A stretch of DNA of 64,000 bases from Streptomyces huasconensis (GCA_004010275.1 RBWT01000001.1:62001-126000); one strand, 5' to 3'. Shown: positions 16,780 to 28,498, counted from the first letter of the stretch. The notes: a model not told the origin generated them from the letters alone. Program-made: numbers and translations.

Positions 16780-16982
16780 CAGCGGCCACCCTCTCGTGAC
16801 GCGGCGTCCGCACCGGCCTGGTAGAGCGAGCTGGCCGTGACGGTCCAGGCGGCCTGGATGTCCTCGCCGAGCTCCTCCCACGCCGGCGCCGTGCGGCCGT
16901 CGTGGGTGAGCCCGCCCGTGGCCGTGCCGTACGCGGCATAGGCCTGCTGTCCGAGATCGGACGGGAGTGGATCGTGCGACAT
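16779..16982 (-). CDS. Small conserved phage protein before the endolysin
   Basis: 67 residues, MSHDPLPSDLGQQAYAAYG to ASSLYQAGADAASREGGR, with no Cys and no membrane segment. The stop overlaps the endolysin ATG. The EELGEDIQAAWTVTASSLY stretch resembles small proteins seen near endolysins of Streptomyces phages. The function is unknown. Confidence 0.65.
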   Translation of the reverse strand: MSHDPLPSDLGQQAYAAYGTATGGLTHDGRTAPAWEELGEDIQAAWTVTASSLYQAGADAASREGGR

Positions 16983-16998
16983 GAGCCCTCCAGGGCAT

Positions 16999-17028
16999 GA
17001 AAAAGGCCCCGGGCCGAAAGCGCGGGGC
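16999..17028 (-). terminator. Rho-independent terminator after the tail spike gene
   Basis: On the minus strand GCCCCG and CGGGGC (17023-17028 and 17006-17011) flank an 11-base loop and are followed by CCTTTTTC. It ends the tail transcript just before the lysis genes, possibly allowing partial read-through. Confidence 0.6.
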
Positions 17029-17047
17029 GTCAGGGGGTGAGCTGTAG

Positions 17048-19673
17048 TCAGGTGGTGTAGCCGTACAGGAGGATGCCGCTGCCGGTGCCGAACGCCCCGG
17101 CCGTGAAGGCGCCTCCGGTCACCGTGGGCGGTGTGGTCTGGCTGGCGTCGGTGCCGCCGAAGCCGGGCGCGACGCTGGCGAGGAAGTCGGCGACGCTGCC
17201 CTCGGAGACGAGGTTGCACACCGTCGTGGCCTTGATCATGACGCCGAGGTAGTGCAGGCCCGTGTACGTGGTGGTGTAGCTGGTCGCGGCTCCGGCGGTG
17301 GTCTGCGCGAGCGGCAACGTCTTGGTGGTGTTCGCCGCCCACGCCGCGGTGGTCTGGTCTGCTGTGCGGGCGACCGCGACCCGGTTCCGGTCGTGCAGCG
17401 TGAACCACCAGTTGGTCGGGGAGACAGCTGCCGTGCTGCCGGACGCGAAGCTGATGGTGCTGACGATCGCGCCCTTGGGCAGCCAGATCGGCACCAGGTA
17501 GAGAGTGCCGCTGGTCGGGGTGTTGCTGGTGCCCGCGCGCATTCGACTTGTCGTCTCGTACCGTCCCGACGGGCGCATGAGGGAGTCCATGTGCCCGGCC
17601 GCGTCGAAGGGGCTCGTCTCCGGGCCGACCGACTGATCGTCCAAGCCCGTGTCGCCGAGGTCGTTGCCGTACCGGCGGACGTTCGTGCAGGTGCTGGTGA
17701 TGCCGATCCCGGCGGCGACCTCGTTGCCCGATCCGTATTTGCGGATCTTGTTGCCCGAGATGTGCAGCCCGTCGGAGGACGTCGAGCAGCGGATACCCCA
17801 CGACCCCGCCGCCGCCCGCGAAGCGCCCTTGACGTAGTTCTTCACGACCGTCACGTCCGTGCCGCCGAGGACATGGATTCCGTTGACACCGAGGTCGCGC
17901 AGGTTGTTGACCGCGATCTCCACCTCGGAGCAGTTGGTACAGGCGATGCCTGAACCGGTCGTGCCGCGCACGCGGTTGCCCGTGACGGTGCCGCCGGTGG
18001 TCTGCTCCTGGCTGATGCCCGTGCCTGCGGTGTCGCGGATCGTGTTGTCGCCGAGGGTGTAGTCCTCGACGTACTCCAGGCGGAGCCCGTTCTGGGCGCC
18101 GGCCGTGACGCCGTCGATGGTCGTGCCGGTGATCGTCGCGTTGATGACGGTGCCGGTCGCCTCGCCCAGGATGAGGATGGCGTCGTCGTGCCCGGTGGTG
18201 CCGGTGATCTCGCAGCTCGGTGATGCTCACCGTGCGCAGGGGCTGCGACCCGGCGATGGTTGGGGAGCCGCCGCCCGCGGGGGTGCGGTGGGAGGCGCTG
18301 CCGGAGTCGAGGGTGCGAATGCGGATTCCGGCGCCGCAGTCGCGGATCTGGCAGGCGTCGATGGTGACGCCTTCCCAGGTGTAGCCGCCGATCGCCCACT
18401 GGGCGCAGCCCTCGAAGCGGCAGTCGACGATGCGGATGTCGCGGTGGGGCTTGGAGGGGCTGGCGCTGTGGGAGCCGATACCGCGCGGCCAGGCGGTTGT
18501 CCCGGCGGTCCCTGAAGGGCCGGTCGTGCAGCCCTCGATGAGCAGGTCGGTGCACGGGGTGTCGTCATACGGTCCGAAGCCCCCGAAGTACGACGAGCCC
18601 TTGGCGAGATCGGGCTGGATGAACTCGCTGAAGTCTCTGCCGCCGGGGTCGACATATCCGAGGCCGCGGACGTTGCGGATGACGCCGTGCTTGACGGCGT
18701 TGAGTTCGATGCCGTGGTAGCCGCACACGTCCTTGATCAACGTGTCGCGGATGGTGATGTTCTCGGCGTGGCCGATGCTCATGCACATCGCCGACGTCGG
18801 ATAGGCGGTGGCCCGGCAGTCCCACGTGCCACCCTCGACGATGATGTTGCCGTGCCCGGTGTAGCCGCCGTAGTTCTGGGTGGCGTCGCCGTTGAGGAGC
18901 ATGGTCCCCGCGCCCGCCCGGCGAATGACCGCGCCCTCCATCAAGGTCAGCCGCGTGTTGCCGTAGATCCGCAGCGGCAGCGCGGAGACGTCCCAAGTGC
19001 CGGGCGGGACGATGACCCACCCGCCGCCGGCGTCCCGCGCCGCGTTCAGAACAGCCTGGAGCGCAGTCCCGCCCGTGCCGTACAGGGTCGGATTGAAAAT
19101 GCGCATGCCCGCCAGCGACACCTGCCCGGCCACGAGCGTGCCCGGGGTTTCCAGGACGCCCGGCCCGGAGCGGTAGAGGAAGGTGTCGCGGGCCGCGGCA
19201 CCGGAGCCCCATTCCTGGCGGCCGCTCATCTGAAGCCGCCAGCGGTCGAAGGCATCCCCGGTGACGGATGCGGCGAGCGCGACGTCCGTGGAATTGGGCA
19301 GGCTCCACTGGGCCTTGCCGGTCATCGTCCCGCCAGCCTTGTCCAGCTTGCTCTCGATCTGGTCGAGTGCTCCCGAGGCGACCTCGCGAGCGCTCTGGTA
19401 CCAGCGCACGGTACTGCCGCCGGGGGCGTTGTACTCGTACTCGATCGCGGTCACGCCGTCGATCCTGAACGGGCGGATGCGGCCGGGTGCCGAGCTGCCC
19501 GAGGAGTTCGTGCGCAGCTGCGCGATGGGCGTCGTCCCGTCCTCCTCCAGGAGGGCGGTGATCTGCTCGCCGGTCCCGGCCGCCCGCACGATCACCGGAT
19601 AGTCCGGCACCACGTTGCCCGCGGGGTCGGTGAGCACGTCGGCCGGGGTCCCGCCGTAGGTGTACAGCGCCAT
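17048..19673 (-). CDS. Tail spike with right-handed parallel beta-helix (frame-broken)
   Basis: The N-terminal 90 residues (MALYTYGGTPADVLTDPAGN) resemble the phage-bound head of Streptomyces tail fibres. From about residue 190 a beta-helix of the pectate-lyase type begins: GGTALQAVLNAARDAGGGWV, VPPGTWDVSALPLRIYGNT, then repeated GNIIVEGGTWDC, ENITIRDTLIKD and DIRIVDCRFEG rungs. The frame breaks near 18210 at a TEC/TEL codon and continues as EITGTTGHDDAILILGEATG, finishing with a beta-sandwich domain ending GTGSGILLYGYTT. About 875 residues in all. A receptor-binding, possibly polysaccharide-degrading role is inferred. Confidence 0.8.
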
Positions 19674-19689
19674 CTCCGTGCCGCTCCTT

Positions 19690-20304
19690 TCAGTCGAGCC
19701 AGTAGTCGCCGGAGATGTCCACCCACGAGGTTCCGTCGGTGCCCTGGTACCACCACAGAAGGTCACCGGCCACGCCGTACGCCGATGAGGCGCCCGTGGG
19801 CAGAAGCTCCAGGCGACCGGTGGCGTCGGTGGTGGCGCCCGCCATGGAGCAGGTGCCATCCCACGTGCGCAGCTCCACAGGGATCAGCGAGGACGGCACA
19901 GAGCCGAGGTTGACGGCGTTCGCGTCGAAGATGAGCTGGCCGTCCGATCGCTGAATGCGGCCCTTCAACCAGACGTGCTTGCCGCCGTCGGTCGTGCGGA
20001 GGCCAAGATCGACGGTGCCCTCCTCGAACCCGGCCTTCAGGCTGATCGTGGACTGCCACGCCTGAAGGGGTTCGTACAGCGTCGCCCACCCGGCGGCGGT
20101 CTTCGCCCAGGCGGTCCCGTCAGCGGCGATGACCAGCATGCCCGTGGGGGCGTCGCCCATGGTCGAGTTGCGCTCGGCGAGGTTGGCGACGTGTTGCACG
20201 AGGTGCGGGTCGATCGCCTCGGCGAGCGCGGCCAGGGCTGCGGCCCCGTCAGGGCTGTCGCCTCCTCCAGGGACGGGGAGGTCTGCGTATCCGATGGTCG
20301 CCAC
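19690..20304 (-). CDS. Distal tail / baseplate protein
   Basis: 204 residues from a GTG start, MATIGYADLPVPGGGDSPDG. A helical segment HLVQHVANLAERNSTMGDAP is followed by a beta-rich domain (GTVDLGLRTTDGGKHVWLKG, GTSWVDISGDYWLD) similar to minor tail proteins just upstream of tail spikes in Streptomyces phages. The helical region may connect to the spike. The exact role is unknown. Confidence 0.6.
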   Translation of the reverse strand: MATIGYADLPVPGGGDSPDGAAALAALAEAIDPHLVQHVANLAERNSTMGDAPTGMLVIAADGTAWAKTAAGWATLYEPLQAWQSTISLKAGFEEGTVDLGLRTTDGGKHVWLKGRIQRSDGQLIFDANAVNLGSVPSSLIPVELRTWDGTCSMAGATTDATGRLELLPTGASSAYGVAGDLLWWYQGTDGTSWVDISGDYWLD

Positions 20305-20318
20305 GCGGGCGCCCCCTC

Positions 20319-21245
20319 TCAGGCCGAGAACGAAATGGTGATCTTGCCGCCCGTGAACGAGCCGTACTCGGAGCGGCCGGAGGCGTAGATAGCCAGGCCG
20401 CGCGCGGCCCCGGAGGCGAGCTGGGAGCGCCAGGACGCGGGCAGGGTCGCGGTGCCGCGCGCGCCGACGGACAGCCGCAGCAGCCCGTCCTCGGGCCCGG
20501 AACCGAGGTTGAGCTGGCCGGACGGCGGGTTCTGGTAGTCGTGCAGGTACAGGTTCATCGGGATCTTCCCGTTGACGCCCGACCCTCGCTTGCGGGTGAA
20601 GGCGACCGTCATCTTGGAGACGGTGCGGCCCGCGCACACGGTCTGGATCTGGGTGCCGTAGAACCAGCCGCCGCGCCGGTTGCCGCGCCCCGTCCAGTCG
20701 CCCTGAGTCGGGGCCGAGGCGTACTCGTCCGGTCGGCCGCCGCGCCAGCTCCCCGAGTCGGTCGGGCTGACCACCTTGGACTTCGGGGCCCGCCCCGGGT
20801 CGGCCGGGCTCGTGTCCGACTGAGAGCCGAGCTGGAAGTACAGCTGAGCCTTGCCGTCGGCGTCCTTGCGGACGTACGTCGTCGTGACCGTCTGCCAGCC
20901 GCTGCCGGACGGGCCGGCGGTGCCCCATGTAGCCGCGGTGACGGCGTCCTCGTCGACGGCGATCTCCCGCGCGATGTCGCGCACCGAGGAGTCGGTGGCC
21001 GCCCCTGGGTCATCGCCCACGGCGTACAGCACCAGCGGCTTCACGCCGGGCCGGACGTGCACCAGGTCGCCCGCCTGGCGGCCGCGGTAGGCCGTCGAGC
21101 ACGCCACGTCGAGAAGCAGCGCCCCGTTGTACATGATGTTGACGCCGCCCTCGTCCGTGACGTCAACGACCCGACAGAGCACCGTGGTCGGCCGCGCCGG
21201 GGGCCCGGTGACGAGGTCGATGCCGAGGTCTTCGCGTACGCCCAT
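20319..21245 (-). CDS. Minor tail protein
   Basis: 308 residues starting MGVREDLGIDLVTGPPARPT. An N-terminal OB-like beta domain (VVDVTDEGGVNIMYNGALLL, YRGRQAGDLVHVRPG) resembles tail-hub or base-plate wedge domains. The C-terminal half is beta-rich (KMTVAFTRKRGSGVNGKIPM, GLAIYASGRSEYGSFTGGK). It overlaps the DUF5047 gene by one base and is co-expressed with the tail genes. Confidence 0.6.
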   Translation of the reverse strand: MGVREDLGIDLVTGPPARPTTVLCRVVDVTDEGGVNIMYNGALLLDVACSTAYRGRQAGDLVHVRPGVKPLVLYAVGDDPGAATDSSVRDIAREIAVDEDAVTAATWGTAGPSGSGWQTVTTTYVRKDADGKAQLYFQLGSQSDTSPADPGRAPKSKVVSPTDSGSWRGGRPDEYASAPTQGDWTGRGNRRGGWFYGTQIQTVCAGRTVSKMTVAFTRKRGSGVNGKIPMNLYLHDYQNPPSGQLNLGSGPEDGLLRLSVGARGTATLPASWRSQLASGAARGLAIYASGRSEYGSFTGGKITISFSA

Positions 21246-22415
21246 CAGATCCTCCTCGCCGAGGTACGGGTCTGACAGGACATCGACGCCGCCCCCAACG
21301 TGCGCGGGCACGCGTCGATCAGGTGCGTCTCCCACACGCCGGGCTCGACCTCGACGCGCACGACGTCGCCGGGCTCAATGCCGGGGTGGGCGTACGCGGT
21401 GAAGGTCAACGTGCTCTGCACCCGCAGGGAGTCGGCGAGCTTGGCCCGCCCCGCGGTGTAGGCCTGCTCCTCGGACGTGATCAGCGGGGAGGTGTAGCGC
21501 TCGACGCGCGGCCGCACCCACACCATGCCCTCCCGCTGCGAGGCGAGCGGATCGCGCACCGGGTCCGGGCCCGCGTAGGTCAGGCTCATCGGGTCGTCAT
21601 CCCACACGTACACCGGGCCCACCGGCGCGGCCGCCGCCCCGCTCTCGCCGGCCGCCTCCTCGCCGCTGATGACCCACACGTTCACCAGGCCCTCGCTGCT
21701 CTGCGATGCCTCCGGCTCGATGAGGCCCTGGCCGTAGGTCAGCGTCCACACCGCCGGGTCGGCGAGCGTCGGTACCGGAGCGAAGGTGAACACCCCGCGG
21801 GCGTCGGCGTAGACCTCGGCGCCGAGGGCGGGCGCGATGCCCGTGGACACCCCTGCCTGGTCGGCGCCGCCGGACAGGCCCTGCCACCGGTCCTCGTCGA
21901 TAACAAAAGACGGGATCTTCGTGTCGGCCTTCACCCCGTCCCGCCACGCCGCCACGGCCGCCCACGGCGCGGCCTCCGCGATGAGCGTCTGCGCGATCGC
22001 CGCGGCGGTATCCGTCTCCACCGTGCGGGCCACCGGCAGCGCGGCGCCGCGCACGATGTCCTCGACGCCGAGCAGCTCGGCGCTGAGTCCGCGCCCGCGA
22101 AGGGTGCGCTTGGTGCTGTCGACGACGTACCGGCCCGCGGGCACCCGGTACGGGTCCGCGCGAGAGGCCGTCAGCTCCTCGAACAACCTGATCTGCGTGG
22201 CCACGGTGTTGATGCCCGCCGCCCCCACCGGCGGGTCGAGAAGCTCCACCGTCGCCGACCAACGGCACTCCGCAGTGCGGTCCGGCTTCACGTCCGCCGC
22301 GCCCACCGCCAGCGGCGACCACGTCACGCCGCCGTCGTTGGACCACTCGCCGACCGGACGACGTCGGACCGCGCCGGTCAAGGCCCGCAGCAGGGCGGGC
22401 GGCAGTGTCTGCATC
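21245..22415 (-). CDS. DUF5047 tail protein (tail hub/baseplate)
   Basis: 389 residues starting MQTLPPALLRALTGAVRRRP. It contains the layout of the Streptomyces phage DUF5047 family: GINTVATQIRLFEELTASRA, RYVVDSTKRTLRGRGLSAEL, then VYADARGVFTFAPVPTL, which resembles the beta domains of phage tail-hub proteins such as gp27-like proteins. Its position after tape measure and distal tail genes supports a tail-tip hub role. Confidence 0.7.
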
Positions 22416-23303
22416 AGGTCCGCCCGTTCGTCGACAGTGCGGCCCACGAGCTGTAGCTGGAGGCCACCGCCGTCCACGACTCGAAGCCCGCGGCCACCGT
22501 GTCCCATGACCAACCGGGCAGCCGCATGGGCTGGCCCTCGGGGTCCGGCCGCTCGATCGGCTGCACTGTGAAGCCGACGGCATACCCGCCCGTGCTGCCG
22601 AGCTTTCCGGTGGCGGTCTCCGTCCAGTCACCAGGCACGAAGAACGCGTCGGGCTGCTGATAGCCGGGTCGGGTCTGAGCCAGCAGAACGCCGGCGTCCA
22701 TCAGCCGCCGCACCTGCTCGATCTGCTCCGGCGGCACGTCCACAACCGCCTGCACCGTGGCCGCCGTGTGCACGTCGAAGCCGACCATCGCGAACGGCGA
22801 CCCGGCCCGCTGAGCGACGTCCTGCCGGGCGGCCGACTCACGAGCGCCCCACGTGGTGATGTGCACCCGCGCGGAGAGGCCCGGCTCGTCCAGGCTCTTC
22901 AGCCATAGGTCCCGCACCGCGCCGACTGCCGGGGCCGGCACTTCCACCGCGAGCGAGGAGACCGGTCCCAGGGCGCCGTCCGCGTACTCGGGCTGTGCCG
23001 AGTACATGACCGGCACCCCGAGTGGCGCCTCGTGGTCGTATGCCGTGCCCACCCCCTCCACGGCCCAGCCCGGAGCGGCGCCCCGCACCGCGACCTTCAC
23101 GCCGTCCGGGCCCGTGCGGTAGATCCGCACGCGCCGCACGTTCGCGGCCGTCGACAGGGGAGTGCTGCCCGCCGTGTAGTCGACGGACAGCACCACCCCC
23201 GCCCTACGCCTCGTCCACGATCGCCGCGAGCCAGCCGTCAGGCGACGTGACAGCGGGCGGGCACGGTGACCGGGGGCGCCCCCGGCAGCACGATCATCGG
23301 CAC
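22414..23303 (-). CDS. Distal tail protein (frame-broken near its start)
   Basis: The likely start is GTG 23303 (VPMIVLPGAPPVTVPA), preceded by GGAAGGGGG. The next stretch, AVTSPDGWLAAIVDEA, lies in a second frame and the body from VVLSVDYTAGSTPL onward in a third, so two indels are present near 23255 and 23200. The body is beta-rich and ends WTAVASSYSSWAALSTNGRT. It follows the tape measure gene, the usual place of the Dit-like protein. Confidence 0.6.
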
Positions 23304-23322
23304 CCGTGTGCCCCCTTCCTAG

Positions 23323-26300
23323 TCAGGCCTTCACGCCCGCGCGGCCGCGGGCTCGTACCTGTGTGAGCGCCCCGTCGACCCGGTCATCGACGTAGGCCCG
23401 CAGACGGTGCGTCCTCGACGACGAGGTACAGCGGGCGCCCATCGAGCCCGGACCCTCTCGACGCGGCGGCTGCGCCGAGCGCCGCGGACACCGGCACCAC
23501 CGGCCGGGACGGGACCGCGGCGGCGGCCAGGCGATCGGCCTCGGCCTGCACGGCGGGCAGCATGTCGGCCACGCCCTCGACGACGCCAGCGCCGACGGGC
23601 TGGCCGACCTCGTCCCGTGTCCTGCGCGACGGGCTCTTGATCTTCAGCGCCTTCTTGATCGCCTTGACCATGCCTCGGCCGAGCTTGTCCATCTCCGCCT
23701 GGAGCTGCTTCTCCTGCGCCTTCAGCCCGGCCAGAATCCCCTTCCCGGCCTTCGACCCGGCGTCGTACAGGTAGTCGCCCATGGACCGCCCGTAGGAGTC
23801 GCTGAGCTTCGCGCCCGACTTCGCCAGGCTGTTCAGGGCCGAGATCTGCCCCGCGCCCGCGCCCGCCAGGACACCGGCGAGCCCGGACTCCGGGCCCATC
23901 CCGATCAACTGCTTCAAGTAGGTGTCGTTCAACCCCTTCTTCTTCAGGGCCGCGATCGACCGCTGGTAGCTCGCCGTCGTGTCCTGCCGGGTCTTCAGGC
24001 CGCTGATCACATCCGACACGGACGTCGACTCGCCGAGCTGGGACACCGCGATGTAGTCCGACGCCGCGGTCTTCTGCTCGCCGATGAAGCTGTTCGCGGC
24101 CGCGATCTTCTTGCGGACCGCGTCCCGCTTCGCCGCGAGGCCCACGAGCTTCTTCGCCGTGGCGTCGGTGGTCTTGGCCAGCCGCCGCCCGGCGCCGCCC
24201 GCCGCCTTCAGGTCCGTGGAAAGGGACTTGGCCGCCGACTTGATCTGCGACGCCGAGCCCGCCAGGGCCTTCGTCCACGCCTTCAGGTCCCCCGGCAGCT
24301 CCCGCCGCGCCTTGGTTCCCGAGGTGCCCTTGGCGAAGCCTCGCGCGGTCGCGCCCGCGGCCATCTGCAGCGACGTGCGATGGTCGAAGACCTCGGTGTC
24401 GCCGCCGCCGAAACGAACCAGCTCCGGCCCGCGCTCGCCCACCCATGCAATCTCGCCGCGCTTCGGCCGCCCGCCCGAGGCATACCCGCCCGCTCTGTTG
24501 TAGGCCGCGGCCAGCGATCCGTACCGATCGAGCGCGTACCGCATCGAGGCGTAGATGTTGGCGAGCGGGTCGTAGATCCCGCGCGAGCGGAGCTTGCCCG
24601 CGTACGCGTTGAACGTCGACCCGATCGTCTGCATCAGGCCCCGGCTCGGATCGCCGTTCTTCGCGTTGATGTCCCAGTTGTTGATCGCGCGCGGGTTGCC
24701 GCCGCTCTCCTGGTTCATCCTCCGCAACACCACGGGCAGCAGACTCGCGGGCTGGCCCACCATCTTCAGGGCCTGGAGAACCACCTTGGACCAGCGCTTC
24801 ACGCCGGACCCGCCGATGTCCCCGCCGCCCCCGCCGCCAAAGCCGAACGCGCTCTTGGCCGCGTCGACAAGCTTGTCCTTCAGGCCGGTCGCCATCTTGA
24901 TGGGCATCTTGGCGACCGCCCGAGCGAGCGGATGCTGCGTCAAGCTCTTCAGCTTCCCGAGGATCGGCGATGCGAGCTTGTTCCAGATCTTCTTCGGGTC
25001 CGAGAGGAGGTCAGCGGCATCGACCGCGAAGTCCTTGACCGCCGTCGCTCCGGACTTGATCTTCCCGCCGACCCACTTGGCGCCGTCGCCGATCCGCCTA
25101 CGGCGTCGCCGACCCAGCCACCACCCCAGAACCCCGGCAGGGGCAGGCGGCCGGTGCGGTTCATGTAGTCGAGCGCCCCGGGGTGGCGCCGCTCGATGCT
25201 CCGGGTCGCGGACTGCCGGGTGACGAACTCCCCACGGTGCACGATGCCGGCCGGGTCATGCTTGCCGCCCGGCCCCGTGTAGCCGCCCGCCGAGAAGCCC
25301 TTGACCTCCGGCAGCTTGCTGAGACTCACCAGACCGGCGACCTTGTTCCAGATGGCCCGAATGCCGTTGTTGTAGATCGTGTTGACGATGAACCGCACTG
25401 GCGACTTGGCAAGATCACGAATCCGGCTGAACGCCCGGCCGATCGCGGTCTTCGCCACCTCGAACGCGGAAGCCATGCCCTTCGCGGCCCGCTTCGAGGC
25501 GTCGATCGGCGGCTTGATCCCCCGGTTGTACAGCCAGCTCGCCGCCGTACCGATCCCACGGAACGCCGGCGCCAGCGCCGACCGCCACAGCCACGTCCCC
25601 GCGGTCCCCAGAGCACGCACCGCAGTACGGGCCCCCGCCATACTCGCGGCCACCCCCGCGCGCAGGCCGCGCGCGGCCGCCTGGCCGCCCCGGAATGCGG
25701 GCAGCAGCGCCGTACGCCACAGCCACAGCCCAGCCGACCCCAGCGCGCGCACCGCCGTCATCGCCCCGCGCATCGCGCCCTGCACGACCGACCGGAACGT
25801 CGCCGACTTCTTGTAGGCGATGACCAGCCCGGCGCCCAGCGCGACGAGCAGGGTGATGATGATCCCGATAGGGTTCGCGCGCATCGCCGCGTTCAGCAGC
25901 CACTGACCCGCCGCCATCGCCCGAGTCGCGACCGCACCGGCAATCATGGCTCCGCGCTGCGCCGCCAGCGCAGCCGTCGCCCGCACAGTGGCCAGCATCG
26001 ACCGCGTCTGCGCAGCCACCCACGCGCCCGCCGTCCGGGCGGCGTTGACCGTCGCCGACGTTGCGGTCGCCGCGAACGCACCGACCGCACGGGCCCGGGC
26101 AGCAGCCCAGCCCATCCCCGAGCGGACAGCCGCCACCGTCCACGTCACCGCAGTCCTCGTCGCCGTAGCCACCGCAGACGCCTGCGTCGCGATGAACGAA
26201 CCCGTGGCGCGCGCCCGCGCGGCGGCCCATGCGCCCGACGAGCGCGCTGCACCCGCAGCCCACGCCGCTCCCGTCCGAACCGCCTGCGCGGCCGACTGCG

Positions 26301-27699
26301 CGCCGATCACCGTGTAGTAGCGCACGGCGAAAGCGGCGAACCGGATATTCGCCCCCGCCGTGCGCGCCCATGCCCCGGCCTGGCGGATGCCACCCGCCAT
26401 TCGGATCACGCCGCCGGTCACCGCCGAGGCGACCTTGAACGCCAAGATCGCACCACCGATGGCGAGGAGCGCGGCAACGGTGGCCTGCATGCGGGCCGGA
26501 TCTTCCTGGAGCCAGCCCCACAGCGCCTTGACCGGGGCGAGCATGGACGCCACCACCGGAGCGGCCGCCTTCATAGCGGGCACCAGATCGGTCATCACGA
26601 CGTCCGCCAGGCCCATCAACGCACGCCGCTTGAACTGCTCGAACTGCACGGCGGTGTTCTCGCGCAGGTCGTCGCCGGCCTGCTTCGCCGCGCCGCTCAC
26701 CCTGCCAAGTCCCTTGGCTGCGGTGTCCGGATCGAGGGCCAGCAGCGCCTTCTGCATGTCCTCGGACTTGGTGCCGAACAGCTCGGCCGCAGCAGCGTCC
26801 CGCTTGACCGGGTCCTCCATGTCGCGCAGCGCGTCGAGCGTCATGGTCAGGGCCTTCTTGGCCTTCGGGCCACCGGCCGAGATCATCCGCACCATGCGGT
26901 TCGCGGGAAGGCCAACCGCTTCGAACCCGCCCTTGATCTTGTCCGAGCCCATGACGGCTTCGAGGGTGAACTCCTTCAGCGTGTCGGCGACCATGTCCGT
27001 GTCGCGCGCGCCGGCCTTCATGCCTTGCGCCATCAGCCCCGCCGCGTCACGGGCCGACAGGCCGAGGCGCTGGAACTGGACGCTGTACTCGTTGAAGGTG
27101 TCCATCAGGTCGTCAGCTCGCGGGCCCATGACCTGGAAGCCGCGCATGATGACGTCGATGGCTTCCCGGCTATTCTTCGCCAGCCCGGTCTTCATGACCT
27201 GACCGACTGCGTTGGCAGTCTGGGCGAGGTCTGTTTCGAAGAGGGTGCTGACGTCCTGCACCTTCGTCGCGATTGCCGCGAGCTGCTTCGTTGTCGCCTT
27301 CTCCGGTGCCAGCCCTGCGGACATGATGGCCCGCACCGCCGCTGCGCCGTCCTCGACGGTCTCGGAGACGGCGTTGGAGTACAGCAGCCCGGCCGCCTTG
27401 CCCGCTCGCTGCGCGTCCTTGCCTGTCAGGCCGAGCTGCGCCTTCAGCTTGCTGGTGGCCTTCTCCGCCTCCAGCCCCGTCATGAGACCTGCGGTCAGTG
27501 CGGCGCCCGCCGCGACGCCGACCGCCGCGGCCTTCGTCTTGAGGGCGTCGGCCATGCCGCTCGCCGCGGCTTCCCCGCCGTCGGCACCTGCCTGGCGGGA
27601 GGCGGTCACGACGGGCTCGGAGACCTGACGCCCCAGCTCGCGGGAGAACCGAGACATGTTGGGCAGGACGTCCACCCACACCGCACCGGCACGCGCCAT
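23323..27699 (-). CDS. Tape measure protein with lytic transglycosylase-like domain (frame-broken)
   Basis: About 1,455 residues. The N-terminus (MARAGAVWVDVLPNMSRFSR) and SKLKAQLGLTGKDAQRAGKAAG are typical of TP901-type tape measures. A long Ala-rich helical middle with a hydrophobic stretch follows (NPIGIIITLLVALGAGLVIAY). After a frame break near 25100 a transglycosylase-like domain appears: RRMNQESGGNPRAINNWD with the catalytic Glu, SRGLMQTIGSTFNAYAG, and YNRAGGYASGG. The last residues (AYVDDRVDGALTQVRARG) lie past another break near 23405. The protein sets tail length and probably opens the cell wall during DNA injection. Confidence 0.85.
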
Positions 27700-27725
27700 G
27701 ACCGCCGCCCCTCTTCAGTTGTTGA

Positions 27726-28459
27726 TCAGATCCGGCCCGGGGCCACCTGACCGACGATGTCCTCGTAGCCCTCGCGCGCCGCGCGTGCTTCCTTCGCCTG
27801 CGCCTTGGCCTTGGCTTCCGGCGACGGATCACCCGGCCGTGGCACAGGCTCGGGCCACGGCATGACGGGGGCCTTCTCGGCGCGGTGGGCGTTGTAGAGC
27901 GCGGTGAAGATCCGCTCCAAGGCGTCCGCCATGTCGGCCTGCCGGTAGTCCGACAGTCGCCACGCACTGCCTGACGCCGCGCGGCCGAGCGCCCCGTCCG
28001 GGGGCAGCCCCTCCACCAGCACCCGCAGACGCCGAAGGGAGATCTCCCCGCGGAAGTACGCGGCGATCGGGTCCCCGCCGTAGTGGTGCGCGAGGTCCGC
28101 CTCTACCGCTTCCGGGTACCGTCCGAGGACGTCGAGGACCGTGTAGGGCGCCCGCCCTTCAGCTCGCCCTTCATGTCCTCCATCGCCGCCAGACGGATGA
28201 AGTTCACGTCACCTGGCCGACCGCCGGCCCCCACGAAGCGCTCGTACTGCTCGTCGCCGAGCATCGCGTGCGCCATCTCCTCGTCGTTCTCGGCGTCGTC
28301 AACGGCCTTCGCCCACTCCGACGGCGCGAAGAGCGGGTGCGGCATGGTGTAGACCTCGCCGCCCGGGCCCTCGAACTCCACCTCGTCGCCGCCGACCGCT
28401 TCGGCGTACTGGGCGCGGACCTCGGCGAGCTTGTACCGCTTCTTGTTGGGCTTGCTCAT
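27726..28459 (-). CDS. Tail assembly chaperone, long product made by -1 frameshift (gpGT type)
   Basis: A second open frame, shifted -1 relative to the short chaperone at 28103-28459, takes over near the codons for GELKGGRP (about 28145-28165) and reads PYTVLDVLGRYPEAVEADLA, IAAYFRGEISLRRLRVLVEG and on to VGQVAPGRI. It has no good start of its own. Two overlapping frames in -1 phase between major tail and tape measure genes are the classic gpG/gpGT arrangement. No canonical XXXYYYZ heptamer is obvious; AAGGGCGGGC is the best slip region. Confidence 0.75.
28103..28459 (-). CDS. Tail assembly chaperone, short product (gpG type)
   Basis: 118 residues starting MSKPNKKRYKLAEVRAQYAE; the second ATG at 28459 has the better distance to AGGA (an upstream ATG is at 28465). 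It is acidic and helical, with FAPSEWAKAVDDAENDEEMA and FVGAGGRPGDVNFIRLAAMED. The short form ends SSDGTRKR; frameshifting extends it. The chaperones coat the tape measure protein during tail assembly. Confidence 0.75.
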   Translation of the reverse strand: MSKPNKKRYKLAEVRAQYAEAVGGDEVEFEGPGGEVYTMPHPLFAPSEWAKAVDDAENDEEMAHAMLGDEQYERFVGAGGRPGDVNFIRLAAMEDMKGELKGGRPTRSSTSSDGTRKR

Positions 28460-28498
28460 GATCATGTTCCTGTTCTGGTGAGCCGTGGGTGAGCCGAA

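Noticed and set aside
25183..27750. Very long plus-strand frame opposite the tape measure gene
   Set aside because: It is Arg/His-rich, without domains, and antisense to a well supported tape measure gene.
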